Below, one piece after another: positions 1-5,710 of a DNA stretch of 5,930 nt (positions are counted from its first letter, which is position 1; every line of letters starts with the position of its first letter). The stretch spans positions 1-5,930 of the forward strand of contig JAATGK010000226.1 in the NCBI GenBank assembly GCA_015654715.1, read 5' to 3'. A program made the position numbers and the translations under genes. The DNA is from Alphaproteobacteria bacterium. Lineage in GTDB: Bacteria; Pseudomonadota; Alphaproteobacteria; Micropepsales; Micropepsaceae. The notes under the pieces are model-generated. The model searched no databases. It saw only the letters and a program-made list of their open reading frames with translations, and was not told where the DNA came from.

Positions 1-996
1 GACATCCAGCCGTTCGAGGGCTTGCTGCTTGGCTTCTTCTTTATCTCCGTCGGCATGTCCGCCAATCTCGGCTTGGCGATGGCAAAGCCGCTCGTTGTCG
101 CCGCGGCGCTCGCCGGGCTCGTGGTTGCAAAAGTCCTGATCGCTTTCGCCGTTGGTTGGATCAAGCACCGAAGCGTTGGTCAGGCCTTGCGTTTCAGTCT
201 CGCTCTGCCGGAGGGCAGCGAATTCAGCTTTGTGCTTTTTGGCGTTGCGGTTGCGGCCGGGGTGCTGGCACAGGATCAAGCCGACTTGGCGACGGTCGTT
301 GTCGCTCTGTCGATGGTACTGACACCGGCCTTGTTTGCGGTTTCCGAACGGTTTGTCGTGGCGCGGCTGTGTGGCAAACCGCAAGAACGGCCGCATGATC
401 CGATCGATAATTCGGAACCTCCGGTGATCATCTGCGGCTTCGGTCGCGTCGGTCAGATCGTCGGTCGCGTGTTGCTGATGCAGAAGATTCCGTTCACGGC
501 GCTTGAGAAGGATGTCGGCCAAGTGGACGTCGTCCGGCGATTTGGGATGAAGGTCTATCTCGGCAATCCGGCACGCGAGGAGGTGTTGCGTGCGGCCGGC
601 GCGGAAACGGCCAAGATCATCGTGGTCGCCCTCGACGACATGGAAGAAACGGTCGCTGTCGTCGAAACGGTCAAACGCCACTTTGACAATGTCAGGGTCT
701 TCGCGCGGGCGCGAAACCGGCGTCATGCCCACCGCCTGATGGAAATCGGCGTCGCAGGAATCGTGCGCGAGACCTTCCATTCAAGCTTGCGTCTGACGAA
801 ACTCGTTCTCGAAGACCTCGATGTTCCGAAGGATCGGGCCGAGCGCGCGCTTGCGCTTTTTGAGGAGCATGACGAGCGAAATCTCATCGCAACCCAGCAG
901 ATTTCCGGTGACGAGAAGCGCCTCATCCAAAGCACGCGGGAAGCTACGGAGGAACTAACCGATGTGTTCGAGGCCGATCAGGCTGAGCGCGCTTAG
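1..996 (+). CDS. KefB/KefC-type CPA2 monovalent cation:proton antiporter with RCK (TrkA-N) domain, 5' end missing
   Basis: The reading frame is open from base 1 and ends at TAG 994-996, giving 331 visible residues; the true start lies before the window (E. coli KefC is about 620 residues). The TTG at 22 is internal, because residues 1-17 (DIQPFEGLLLGFFFISV) match the conserved PFKGLLLGLFFI-type segment inside the KefC membrane domain. Hydrophobic segments follow at about residues 29-54, 66-88 and 95-115, including the family-like LPEGSEFSFVLF stretch. From about residue 140 a Rossmann-type KTN/RCK domain starts: ICGFGRVGQ (GxGxxG) at 144-152, an acidic residue after the second strand (LEKD), then FARARNR and RETFHSSLRL, all close to KefC. 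Such proteins exchange K+ for H+ across the inner membrane and are gated by nucleotide or thiol ligands bound to the RCK domain. The tail after the domain is short. KefB and KefC cannot be told apart here, and the ion is inferred from the family. It is convergent with opgH. Confidence 0.93.
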   Translation, partial: DIQPFEGLLLGFFFISVGMSANLGLAMAKPLVVAAALAGLVVAKVLIAFAVGWIKHRSVGQALRFSLALPEGSEFSFVLFGVAVAAGVLAQDQADLATVVVALSMVLTPALFAVSERFVVARLCGKPQERPHDPIDNSEPPVIICGFGRVGQIVGRVLLMQKIPFTALEKDVGQVDVVRRFGMKVYLGNPAREEVLRAAGAETAKIIVVALDDMEETVAVVETVKRHFDNVRVFARARNRRHAHRLMEIGVAGIVRETFHSSLRLTKLVLEDLDVPKDRAERALALFEEHDERNLIATQQISGDEKRLIQSTREATEELTDVFEADQAERA

Positions 997-1014
997 GCTG
1001 GATCGCGCGTGCTC
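985..1014 (+). terminator. Weak stem-loop at the convergent antiporter/opgH junction
   Basis: GAGCGCGC (985-992) can pair with GCGC...GCTC (1005-1014) with a two-base bulge and a 12-base loop that includes the antiporter stop codon. A second small hairpin, CGGC-CTGG-GCCG, follows at 1014-1025. Neither is followed by a T-run on either strand, so this is not a canonical intrinsic terminator. The assignment rests on the position between two convergent stop codons 54 bases apart. Confidence 0.2.
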
Positions 1015-1050
1015 GGCCTGGGCCGCTAGAAAGCGATCGTCACAACAAGC

Positions 1051-2826
1051 TCACGCCTCCGCTTGCCTCTCAGCCGTCACGCCGGCGCCCAGGGTGTGGC
1101 GTACGCGAGCGACAATTGGTACATGGCCGACTTCCGCGGGGGTGACAAACAGGCCGGACAGCAGGGCATAACGCCCCACCGAAGAACTGCTCGAGATGAA
1201 CGCAATCGGAATCGAAAGCAGCGGACCGGCAAGCACCGGAACAAACCACCACGCGCAATCCGGCAGCGCAATCACGACCGCACCGGTGGCGGCCACGGCA
1301 ACCAACGTATGGACGCGAAACGCACGCGTAACCGCGCCCAAGCTGGCGCCAATCTCATGGCGGATCTGCACTCCCCAACCACCCACTTCTCCTGACAATA
1401 TCTTCGCCACGGCGGCGCTCTGAGACAGCATCATGATCGGTGCGAGAAGCGCAGAGAACAGGCTCTCCAGCAAAACACTCAACGTCAGCCCCCAGGCGCC
1501 GCCGTGAGATCGTCTGGCATCGGGATCGCGCAGCAAAAGCAAAAGCGCGAACAACTTCGGCGCGAGGAGCAGAACGAGCATCACGCCAATTAACACGGCA
1601 ATATCCGTCGTGTGCGCGGCTTGCCAGGCCAAAACGGGACGCTGGCCGATATCGGCGACAGGGTCCACATGGTCCTGGCGCAAAGCGACGAGCGACACCA
1701 GCAGCGTCACGAGCCAGAGTGGCGAGCATAAGTAAGCCATCACGCCCGTTGCAAAATGCCCTCTGCTTTCGGATCGGAACCCCTGCGCGGCCAGCAACGG
1801 AATGTGCTGGAGATTCCCTTGGCACCAGCGCCGGTCCCGGGTCAGATGATCAATCAATGTCGGTGGCGGCTCTTCAAAGCTACCTTCCAGATCTGTCACC
1901 AGATGGACGTTCCAACCCGCTCTGCGTAAAAGCGCCGCCTCTACGAAGTCATGGCTCATGATCTCCCCGCCGAAGGGCGCGCCGCCGGGGAGTTTCGGCA
2001 ATCCGCAATGCCGCATGAAAGGTTGAATGCGGATGATCGCATTATGCCCCCAATAGTTTCCATGAGGCCCATGCAGCAGGGATGAACCCGTCGCGTAGAT
2101 GGAGCCATAAACACTGGAGGCGAACTGCTGAATACGGGCAAAGAGCGAGTCCCGTCCCGCCAATCTCGGCAGCGACTGAATCAGGGCTGCCCGCGGATTG
2201 ACTTCCATCAGCCCAACAAGCCGGACAAGGGTGTCGCCGGTCATCAGGCTGTCGGCATCGAGCACGACCATGTATTTGTAAAGCGAACCCCAGTTGCGGC
2301 AAAACTCCGCAATGTTTCCGCTTTTTCGCCCTTCGTTGTCGCGCCGATAACGATAATAGACTTCGCAGCCGGTCTTTTCGCTGAGGGCGCGACACACTTC
2401 GGCTTCGGCTGCCAAGTGATCGTTCGAATTGCTGTCGCTCAAAACGTAGATGTCGAACCGAGCCGACGCGCCTCTCCGCTGGATGGACTCCCGGACCGCA
2501 TCAATTCCGGCAAACAGGCGCAGTGGCTCCTCGTTGCGCACCGGAAAAACGAGGGCGGTACGCGAACGCAAAAACTCCGATGATACAGCGCCATCCGGCA
2601 ACCGGTTCAAACTGCCGTCCACGATGCCACGCCATTGGGCGTAGGCGCCAAGCGCCGCCAGCCAAAAGGAAGCGCTTATCCACCACGTCAGTATCGCAAC
2701 AAGCGCAAAGTAAAAGTATTCGAGTGGGGTAATCCCATCCACCCGTACGATCGCCCACAACCGCATCAAGACGGCAGCTACGGTGAAAAGCACCAAGCTA
2801 CGATATATCCATCGCAGGCTTTTCAT
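1051..2826 (-). CDS. opgH: Glucans biosynthesis glucosyltransferase H (OpgH/MdoH), short form
   Basis: Inner-membrane family 2 glycosyltransferase that builds the beta-1,2-glucan backbone of osmoregulated periplasmic glucans from UDP-glucose. Of 591 residues, two N-terminal membrane segments (about 5-26 and 36-61) precede a cytoplasmic catalytic domain (about 88-345), followed by roughly five more segments (about 358-383, 408-433, 446-470, 505-523, 526-546). Visible motifs are YVLSDSNS (D131), the metal-binding DAD at 190-192 in VVLDADSLMTGD, GHNAIIR at 260-266, the base-bearing SHDFVEAALLRRAGW (D293) and RDRRWCQGN (330-338), the OpgH version of QxxRW. These match E. coli OpgH nearly word for word. 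E. coli OpgH is 847 residues; this one lacks its long cytoplasmic N-terminus and much of the C-terminal tail. ATG at 2826 is the only sensible start, since TAG lies in frame at 2853-2851 with no start between; its Shine-Dalgarno is weak (GTGAG). It is divergent from opgG, its functional partner. Confidence 0.96.
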   Translation of the reverse strand: MKSLRWIYRSLVLFTVAAVLMRLWAIVRVDGITPLEYFYFALVAILTWWISASFWLAALGAYAQWRGIVDGSLNRLPDGAVSSEFLRSRTALVFPVRNEEPLRLFAGIDAVRESIQRRGASARFDIYVLSDSNSNDHLAAEAEVCRALSEKTGCEVYYRYRRDNEGRKSGNIAEFCRNWGSLYKYMVVLDADSLMTGDTLVRLVGLMEVNPRAALIQSLPRLAGRDSLFARIQQFASSVYGSIYATGSSLLHGPHGNYWGHNAIIRIQPFMRHCGLPKLPGGAPFGGEIMSHDFVEAALLRRAGWNVHLVTDLEGSFEEPPPTLIDHLTRDRRWCQGNLQHIPLLAAQGFRSESRGHFATGVMAYLCSPLWLVTLLVSLVALRQDHVDPVADIGQRPVLAWQAAHTTDIAVLIGVMLVLLLAPKLFALLLLLRDPDARRSHGGAWGLTLSVLLESLFSALLAPIMMLSQSAAVAKILSGEVGGWGVQIRHEIGASLGAVTRAFRVHTLVAVAATGAVVIALPDCAWWFVPVLAGPLLSIPIAFISSSSSVGRYALLSGLFVTPAEVGHVPIVARVRHTLGAGVTAERQAEA

Positions 2827-2843
2827 CCCGAGCTCACAAGCAG

Positions 2844-3059
2844 CTACGTTCTAGGCAAGGCGTCGGAGGATCTGGCAGTTATGCGCATGCCTTGCAGAAC
2901 GCCACGCCACAGCGCGCGCGCCAATAGCGAAGGCGTCCAAGCGACGATTTCCTGGGGTGGCATCGGCAACGGCCTGGGCGAAGGTACTCGTTCGAGAATC
3001 GTCGTTTCCGCCACCGCTGTTTTTCCCTTGTTGAAGACCAACCGGCTTGGTTCTGGCAT
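2844..3059 (-). CDS. Possible small protein (71 aa) just upstream of opgH, function unknown
   Basis: This ORF runs from ATG 3059 to a stop at 2846-2844, 17 bases before the opgH start and in a different frame. GGGA followed by A-rich sequence lies 5 bases before the ATG, an acceptable ribosome binding site. About two thirds of the third codon positions are G or C, similar to the genuine genes here. The frame stays open further upstream, to a possible start at 3137. The product is basic, has a proline-rich middle (PSPRPLPMPPQ) and an amphipathic-looking segment (SLLARALWRGVLQGMRI), and carries no signal peptide or clear membrane span. I do not recognise a family. If real, it would be co-transcribed with opgH. 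It could equally be a chance ORF in the leader, because a second open frame on the same strand overlaps it. Confidence 0.3.
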   Translation of the reverse strand: MPEPSRLVFNKGKTAVAETTILERVPSPRPLPMPPQEIVAWTPSLLARALWRGVLQGMRITARSSDALPRT

Positions 3060-3172
3060 ATTTTTCCCGACTTCATAACAACCACAGGCCACCCGGTCTC
3101 CATTTGCCACAGATTTGTCACGGCTATTCCCACGCATCGCAGTGCTCCAAAATCTCTGTCAAGGCGCCCTCT

Positions 3173-3195
3173 CAATACAACGATAATAAGTATTG
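3173..3195. promoter_or_regulatory. AT-rich dyad, operator candidate upstream of opgG
   Basis: Perfect six-base arms CAATAC (3173-3178) and GTATTG (3190-3195) flank an 11-base spacer that contains the -10-like GATAAT. The arm centres are 17 bases apart, within the range for a dimeric regulator. There is no independent support, and six-base arms can arise by chance. Confidence 0.25.
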
Positions 3196-3201
3196 GTGGC
3201 G

Positions 3202-3217
3202 ATTGTGGGCCCGCAAT
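3202..3217. promoter_or_regulatory. GC-centred near-palindrome upstream of opgG
   Basis: ATTGTGGGCCCGCAAT is a 16-base dyad with a single mismatched pair (T/G). It sits about 80 bases before the opgG start and just before the strong Shine-Dalgarno at 3229. It could be a protein-binding site or, in RNA, a small hairpin in the leader. The right arm supplies one copy of the CCGCAATT repeat. Confidence 0.25.
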
Positions 3218-3228
3218 TCGATCTTTTT

Positions 3229-3298
3229 GGGGAGGCTTGATTTGCTAGAAAAATCCGCAATTGTTGGAACCAACCACTTTCGACGGAATTTGCAGTGA
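3229..3298 (+). promoter_or_regulatory. Candidate leader ORF (18 codons) with strong SD, overlapping the opgG start
   Basis: GGGGAGG at 3229-3235 is a near-perfect Shine-Dalgarno. Six bases downstream a TTG (3242) opens a frame reading MLEKSAIVGTNHFRRNLQ if the TTG is read as Met. It stops at TGA 3296-3298, overlapping the GTG start of opgG (3295-3297) as GTGA. This arrangement is typical of translational coupling, where ribosomes ending on the leader restart on the next gene. The weakness is the TTG start. An alternative is that a single-base error hides a longer in-frame N-terminus of OpgG. The peptide has no recognisable sensor codon run. Confidence 0.35.
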
Positions 3299-4857
3299 AC
3301 GTATTGCCGATATCACGCCGCCTGTTTCTCGCGGGCTCGATCCCGTTCAGTGTCGCCTTCGCGGCCGGATTGCCAGTCAAACAAGAGGCCGGGCTCGTAT
3401 TTGGTCCGCCTCTCGTCTTCAGCTTTGACCAGCTTCGTGCCCGGGCCCGCACCATGGCACGCTCTGGATATCGCGCGCCGAAGCAACCCGCGCGGGATAT
3501 GGTGCGAACCATCAACTTCGACCAGTCCCAGCACATCCGCTACCGGCCGGACAGCGCCTTATGGGGCGCCGGTCCCGGCCCGTTTCCGATTCGGTTCTTT
3601 TCCATGAATCAGTACGTTCCCACATCGGTAGCGGTGAACGCCATCGAAGGCCAGAACGCACGCCGGATACTGTATCGCCCGCGCTACTTCGACTGGGGCG
3701 GCACCGGACTGGAACGTAAGCTTCCCGCAGATCTTGGATTCTCCGGGTTTCGCGTGCTGAACGGGCACTCGACGGAAAGGGACTGGCTGGCGTTTCAGGG
3801 CGCCAGTTATTTCCGCACCTCCGGCAGCGACGACCAATATGGCGCCTCTGCGCGCGGCATCGCCGTGGATACCGGCCTTTCGACTCGCGAGGAGTTTCCC
3901 GATTTCACGGAATTCTGGATCGCGGAGAACCCCGGCCAGGAAGGCCCGGTCACCATTTATGCGTTGCTCGACGGGCCGAGCATCACGGGCGCCTATAAGA
4001 TCGAGGCGCGGCGCGACAAAGGCGTGGTGATGAACATTCACGCCGAACTCTTCATGCGCGCCGACATCGCGCGGCTCGGCATGGCGCCCCTCACGAGCAT
4101 GTATTGGTATAGCCAAAGCAACAAGTTTCAGGGCGCGGATTGGCGTCCGCAAATTCACGATAGCGACGGGCTCGCCCTTTGGACCGGCAAAGGCGAACGG
4201 ATTTGGCGGCCGCTCGTCAACCCGCCGTCCGTCCAGGTCAATTCGTTTCTCGATACGAACCCAAAGGGCTTCGGCCTGATGCAACGCGATCGGAACTTCG
4301 ACGCTTACCAGGACGATGGTGCGTTTTACAACAAAAGGCCGAGTATCTGGGTCGAACCGCGTGGCGATTGGGGCGAAGGCGCGGTGCAATTGGTCGAGAT
4401 ACCGACCAGCGACGAAACGCAAGACAACATCGTTGCCTATTGGCTGCCGAAGGCGGCAGCAAAAGCGGGCGCGGCGATGGCGCTCGATTATCGTCTGCAT
4501 TGGCAGGACCCCGAGCCGTTTGCGCCCACAGTTGCCGCCGTCGTCGCAACACGGACAGGGCGCGGCGGCGTGGCAGGCGGCGCGCCGGAGCCCGACAGCC
4601 ATAAATTTGTGATTGATTTCGAGGGCGGGGCGCTGTCGTCCATGCTGCCGCGCTACGACATAGTACCCGTGGTGACGCTTTCACGAGGCAGCGCAAGCAA
4701 CGGTCATGTCATCAAGATCGTCGGCACCAATCGCTGGCGGGCAGCTTTCGACGCCCATGTCACCGGCAAAGACCCTGTCGACATGCGTTGCTATCTTCGC
4801 CTCGGGAACAACACGTTGAGCGAAACTTGGCTCTATCAATATTTTCCGCCGGCGTGA
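3295..4857 (+). CDS. opgG: OpgG/OpgD-family periplasmic glucan biosynthesis protein with Tat signal peptide
   Basis: Periplasmic partner of OpgH in osmoregulated periplasmic glucan synthesis (MdoG family); E. coli OpgG and OpgD are now known as endo-beta-1,2-glucanases of family GH186. The 520 residues compare with 511 for E. coli OpgG and 551 for OpgD. Residues 7-14 (SRRLFLAG) form a twin-arginine motif, then a hydrophobic stretch and an AFA cleavage site near residue 23, so folded export by Tat is expected, as for OpgD. Family blocks include QYGASARGIAVDT (181-193), REEFPDFTEFW, RPQIHDSDGLALW, NPKGFGLMQRDR, YNKRPSIWVEPRGDWGEG, VATRTGRGG and the terminal DPVDMRCYLR...ETWLYQYFPPA. D289 (in QIHD) and D377 (in DNIV) align with the catalytic D300 and D388 of E. 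coli OpgD. The start is GTG 3295: an in-frame stop lies at 3238-3240 with no other start between, and CGGAA lies 6 bases upstream. OpgG and OpgD subtypes are not separable by eye; the export signal is OpgD-like. Confidence 0.95.
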   Translation: MNVLPISRRLFLAGSIPFSVAFAAGLPVKQEAGLVFGPPLVFSFDQLRARARTMARSGYRAPKQPARDMVRTINFDQSQHIRYRPDSALWGAGPGPFPIRFFSMNQYVPTSVAVNAIEGQNARRILYRPRYFDWGGTGLERKLPADLGFSGFRVLNGHSTERDWLAFQGASYFRTSGSDDQYGASARGIAVDTGLSTREEFPDFTEFWIAENPGQEGPVTIYALLDGPSITGAYKIEARRDKGVVMNIHAELFMRADIARLGMAPLTSMYWYSQSNKFQGADWRPQIHDSDGLALWTGKGERIWRPLVNPPSVQVNSFLDTNPKGFGLMQRDRNFDAYQDDGAFYNKRPSIWVEPRGDWGEGAVQLVEIPTSDETQDNIVAYWLPKAAAKAGAAMALDYRLHWQDPEPFAPTVAAVVATRTGRGGVAGGAPEPDSHKFVIDFEGGALSSMLPRYDIVPVVTLSRGSASNGHVIKIVGTNRWRAAFDAHVTGKDPVDMRCYLRLGNNTLSETWLYQYFPPA

Positions 4858-5183
4858 GGACGCGACAGCAAACTGGCTGGGCGCCGGAAAAATCGAATTG
4901 GGCAGATCGGCCTGGACGCCGCTCCAGGAATAGGCCGGTGTCGCATGCTAACCATATCGCGTAATTTCTCGACGCTGACAACGGCAACTTGCCGGCCTCC
5001 CAACAGACGACAACAAGGCGATATCGCTGGTATTGTGGAACTTTACGGCGTCAGCTTGGGCTGAGCGGCTGTGCTGTGTTATCTCCTTCGGAGGACCGGG
5101 TACCCGTTGGGCCACGCGCGATTGGACGCAGCGTGTGCGGTTGTAGACATTGGTAAAAGGCTTCTAGCTGGGGAGAAACGGCT
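4858..5183. other. Intergenic region after opgG, no convincing gene
   Basis: These 326 bases hold no ORF with coding character. Small self-complementary sequences are present: CGGCAACTTGCCG (4982-4994), GCGATATCGC (5018-5027), CTCC-TTC-GGAG (5083-5093) and CGGGTACCCG (5097-5106). None is followed by a T-run, so I do not call an intrinsic terminator for opgG. The downstream third should contain the promoter of the lipoprotein gene. TTGGAC (5122-5127) and TAGACA (5144-5149) are at about the right distance but match the sigma-70 consensus poorly. Confidence 0.5.
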
Positions 5184-5216
5184 ATGCGGCTGCGAACTGG
5201 ATTGTGTGGTGTATGA
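5170..5216 (+). promoter_or_regulatory. Candidate leader ORF (10 codons) with strong SD, overlapping the lipoprotein start
   Basis: GGGGAG (5170-5175) is placed 8 bases before an ATG at 5184. That ATG opens the frame MRLRTGLCGV, which stops at TGA 5214-5216. The stop overlaps the ATG of the lipoprotein gene (5213-5215) as ATGA, the classic coupling overlap. The lipoprotein ATG has no good Shine-Dalgarno of its own, so re-initiation after this leader would explain how it is translated. It resembles the arrangement before opgG. No run of one amino acid codon suggests attenuation. A missed frameshift extending the lipoprotein is the main alternative, but the signal peptide is complete without it. 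Confidence 0.42.
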
Positions 5217-5710
5217 ACCCAATCGGGAACAGAACCGCAATACTTAGCGTCCTTCTTGCCGTCCTGTTGGGCGGTTGCTCAACCATGCAAAGGGCTGAAG
5301 ACTGGCTGCGTGGCAAAAGTCCGCCGGCTGCCGCCGCACCCGCGTCGCCGCAGGTTTCCATTGCCTCTCCACCAGTAACCATCCCACCGCTGCCGAAGCC
5401 GAAGCATCAAGATCGCGAGCCCAAAGAGGTGGAGAAGGTCGCGACCATCGATCCAAACCGGTTCATAGGTTTGGATCCTTCCGGTGTCGCAAAATTGCTC
5501 GGCCCGCCAAGCACCGTCGCCAAGGGTGATCCCTCCCTGGTATGGACCTATGTCGCGGCGGGATGCGCCTTTCGGATATTCTTCTACCCCGATCTCAAAA
5601 CCGCATCCTTTCATGCCCTCAAATACGGCGGCTTTGGCGGTAATGGCGAACAGATATCCCTATCGCAGAGCTGTATTCGTAACATCTTGACGGTGCGCGC
5701 CAATGGATAA
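5213..5710 (+). CDS. Small outer-envelope lipoprotein with C-terminal OmlA/BamE-like domain, function unknown
   Basis: Predicted 165-residue lipoprotein. A charged start (MNPIGNR) is followed by a hydrophobic core and the lipobox LGGC, with C22 as the lipidated cysteine; S23 and T24 at positions +2 and +3 give no Asp inner-membrane retention signal, so outer-membrane sorting is likely. Residues 35-75 form an Ala/Pro/Lys-rich linker. The compact domain (about 80-160) starts IDPNRFIGLDPSGVAKLLGP and continues VWTYVAAGC and RIFFYPD. This helix-then-sheet pattern resembles the small SmpA/OmlA/BamE-type lipoprotein fold; the resemblance is by eye only. C118 and C154 could form a disulfide. I recall similar conserved hypothetical proteins in alphaproteobacteria, without known function. 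The ATG at 5213 is preferred over the in-frame GTG at 5204 because it gives a normal signal peptide and overlaps the leader-ORF stop. The gene overlaps the following regulator gene by 8 bases, so the two are probably translated together. Confidence 0.85.
   Translation: MNPIGNRTAILSVLLAVLLGGCSTMQRAEDWLRGKSPPAAAAPASPQVSIASPPVTIPPLPKPKHQDREPKEVEKVATIDPNRFIGLDPSGVAKLLGPPSTVAKGDPSLVWTYVAAGCAFRIFFYPDLKTASFHALKYGGFGGNGEQISLSQSCIRNILTVRANG

Larger units (their letters stand above)
2827..3294. promoter_or_regulatory. Divergent intergenic region between opgH and opgG
   Basis: These 468 bases separate the two divergent OPG genes and must contain at least the opgG promoter, and probably that of opgH. 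The opgH-proximal half is GC-rich and holds the possible small ORF at 2844-3059. The opgG-proximal part is more AT-rich and contains GATAAT (3182-3187), a fair -10 match, but I find no good -35 at the right spacing, so I do not assign a promoter. Dyad sequences lie at 3173-3195, 3202-3217 and 3263-3274. The octamer CCGCAATT occurs at 3211-3218 and again at 3255-3262. A strong Shine-Dalgarno (3229-3235) serves a short leader ORF rather than opgG itself. Confidence 0.6.

Noticed and set aside
22..24. TTG at 22 as the start of the antiporter gene
   Set aside because: The conserved KefC membrane sequence extends upstream of it to the first base, so the gene is simply truncated by the window edge.
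1440..1961. A 173-codon plus-strand frame antisense to opgH
   Set aside because: It is an Arg/Ala-rich low-information translation lying opposite the conserved catalytic and membrane part of OpgH; a shadow frame.
2635..3078. A 147-codon plus-strand frame crossing the opgH start and the divergent spacer
   Set aside because: It overlaps the opgH N-terminus antisense, has no convincing ribosome binding site and no recognisable protein features.
3182..3187. GATAAT as a definite sigma-70 -10 element for opgG
   Set aside because: No reasonable -35 hexamer occurs 16-18 bases upstream; the nearest, CTGTCA, is 20 bases away.
3047..3241. Upstream extension of the opgG leader ORF frame (open from 3047)
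   Set aside because: The extension reads as composition-random sequence, with no good SD before its first start; only the segment after the SD at 3229 is supported.
3559..4602. A 347-codon open frame on the minus strand inside opgG
   Set aside because: The plus-strand frame encodes an unmistakable OpgG/OpgD protein along its whole length. Long antisense frames are common opposite GC-rich genes, and the translation shows no recognisable domain.
4982..4994. CGGCAACTTGCCG hairpin as an intrinsic terminator for opgG
   Set aside because: There is no T-run after the stem, the loop is very short, and it lies 125 bases after the stop codon.
4945..5064. A 39-codon ORF (ATG 4945 to TGA 5062-5064) in the spacer after opgG
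   Set aside because: The ribosome binding site is weak, only about half of the third codon positions are G or C, and the product has no recognisable features.
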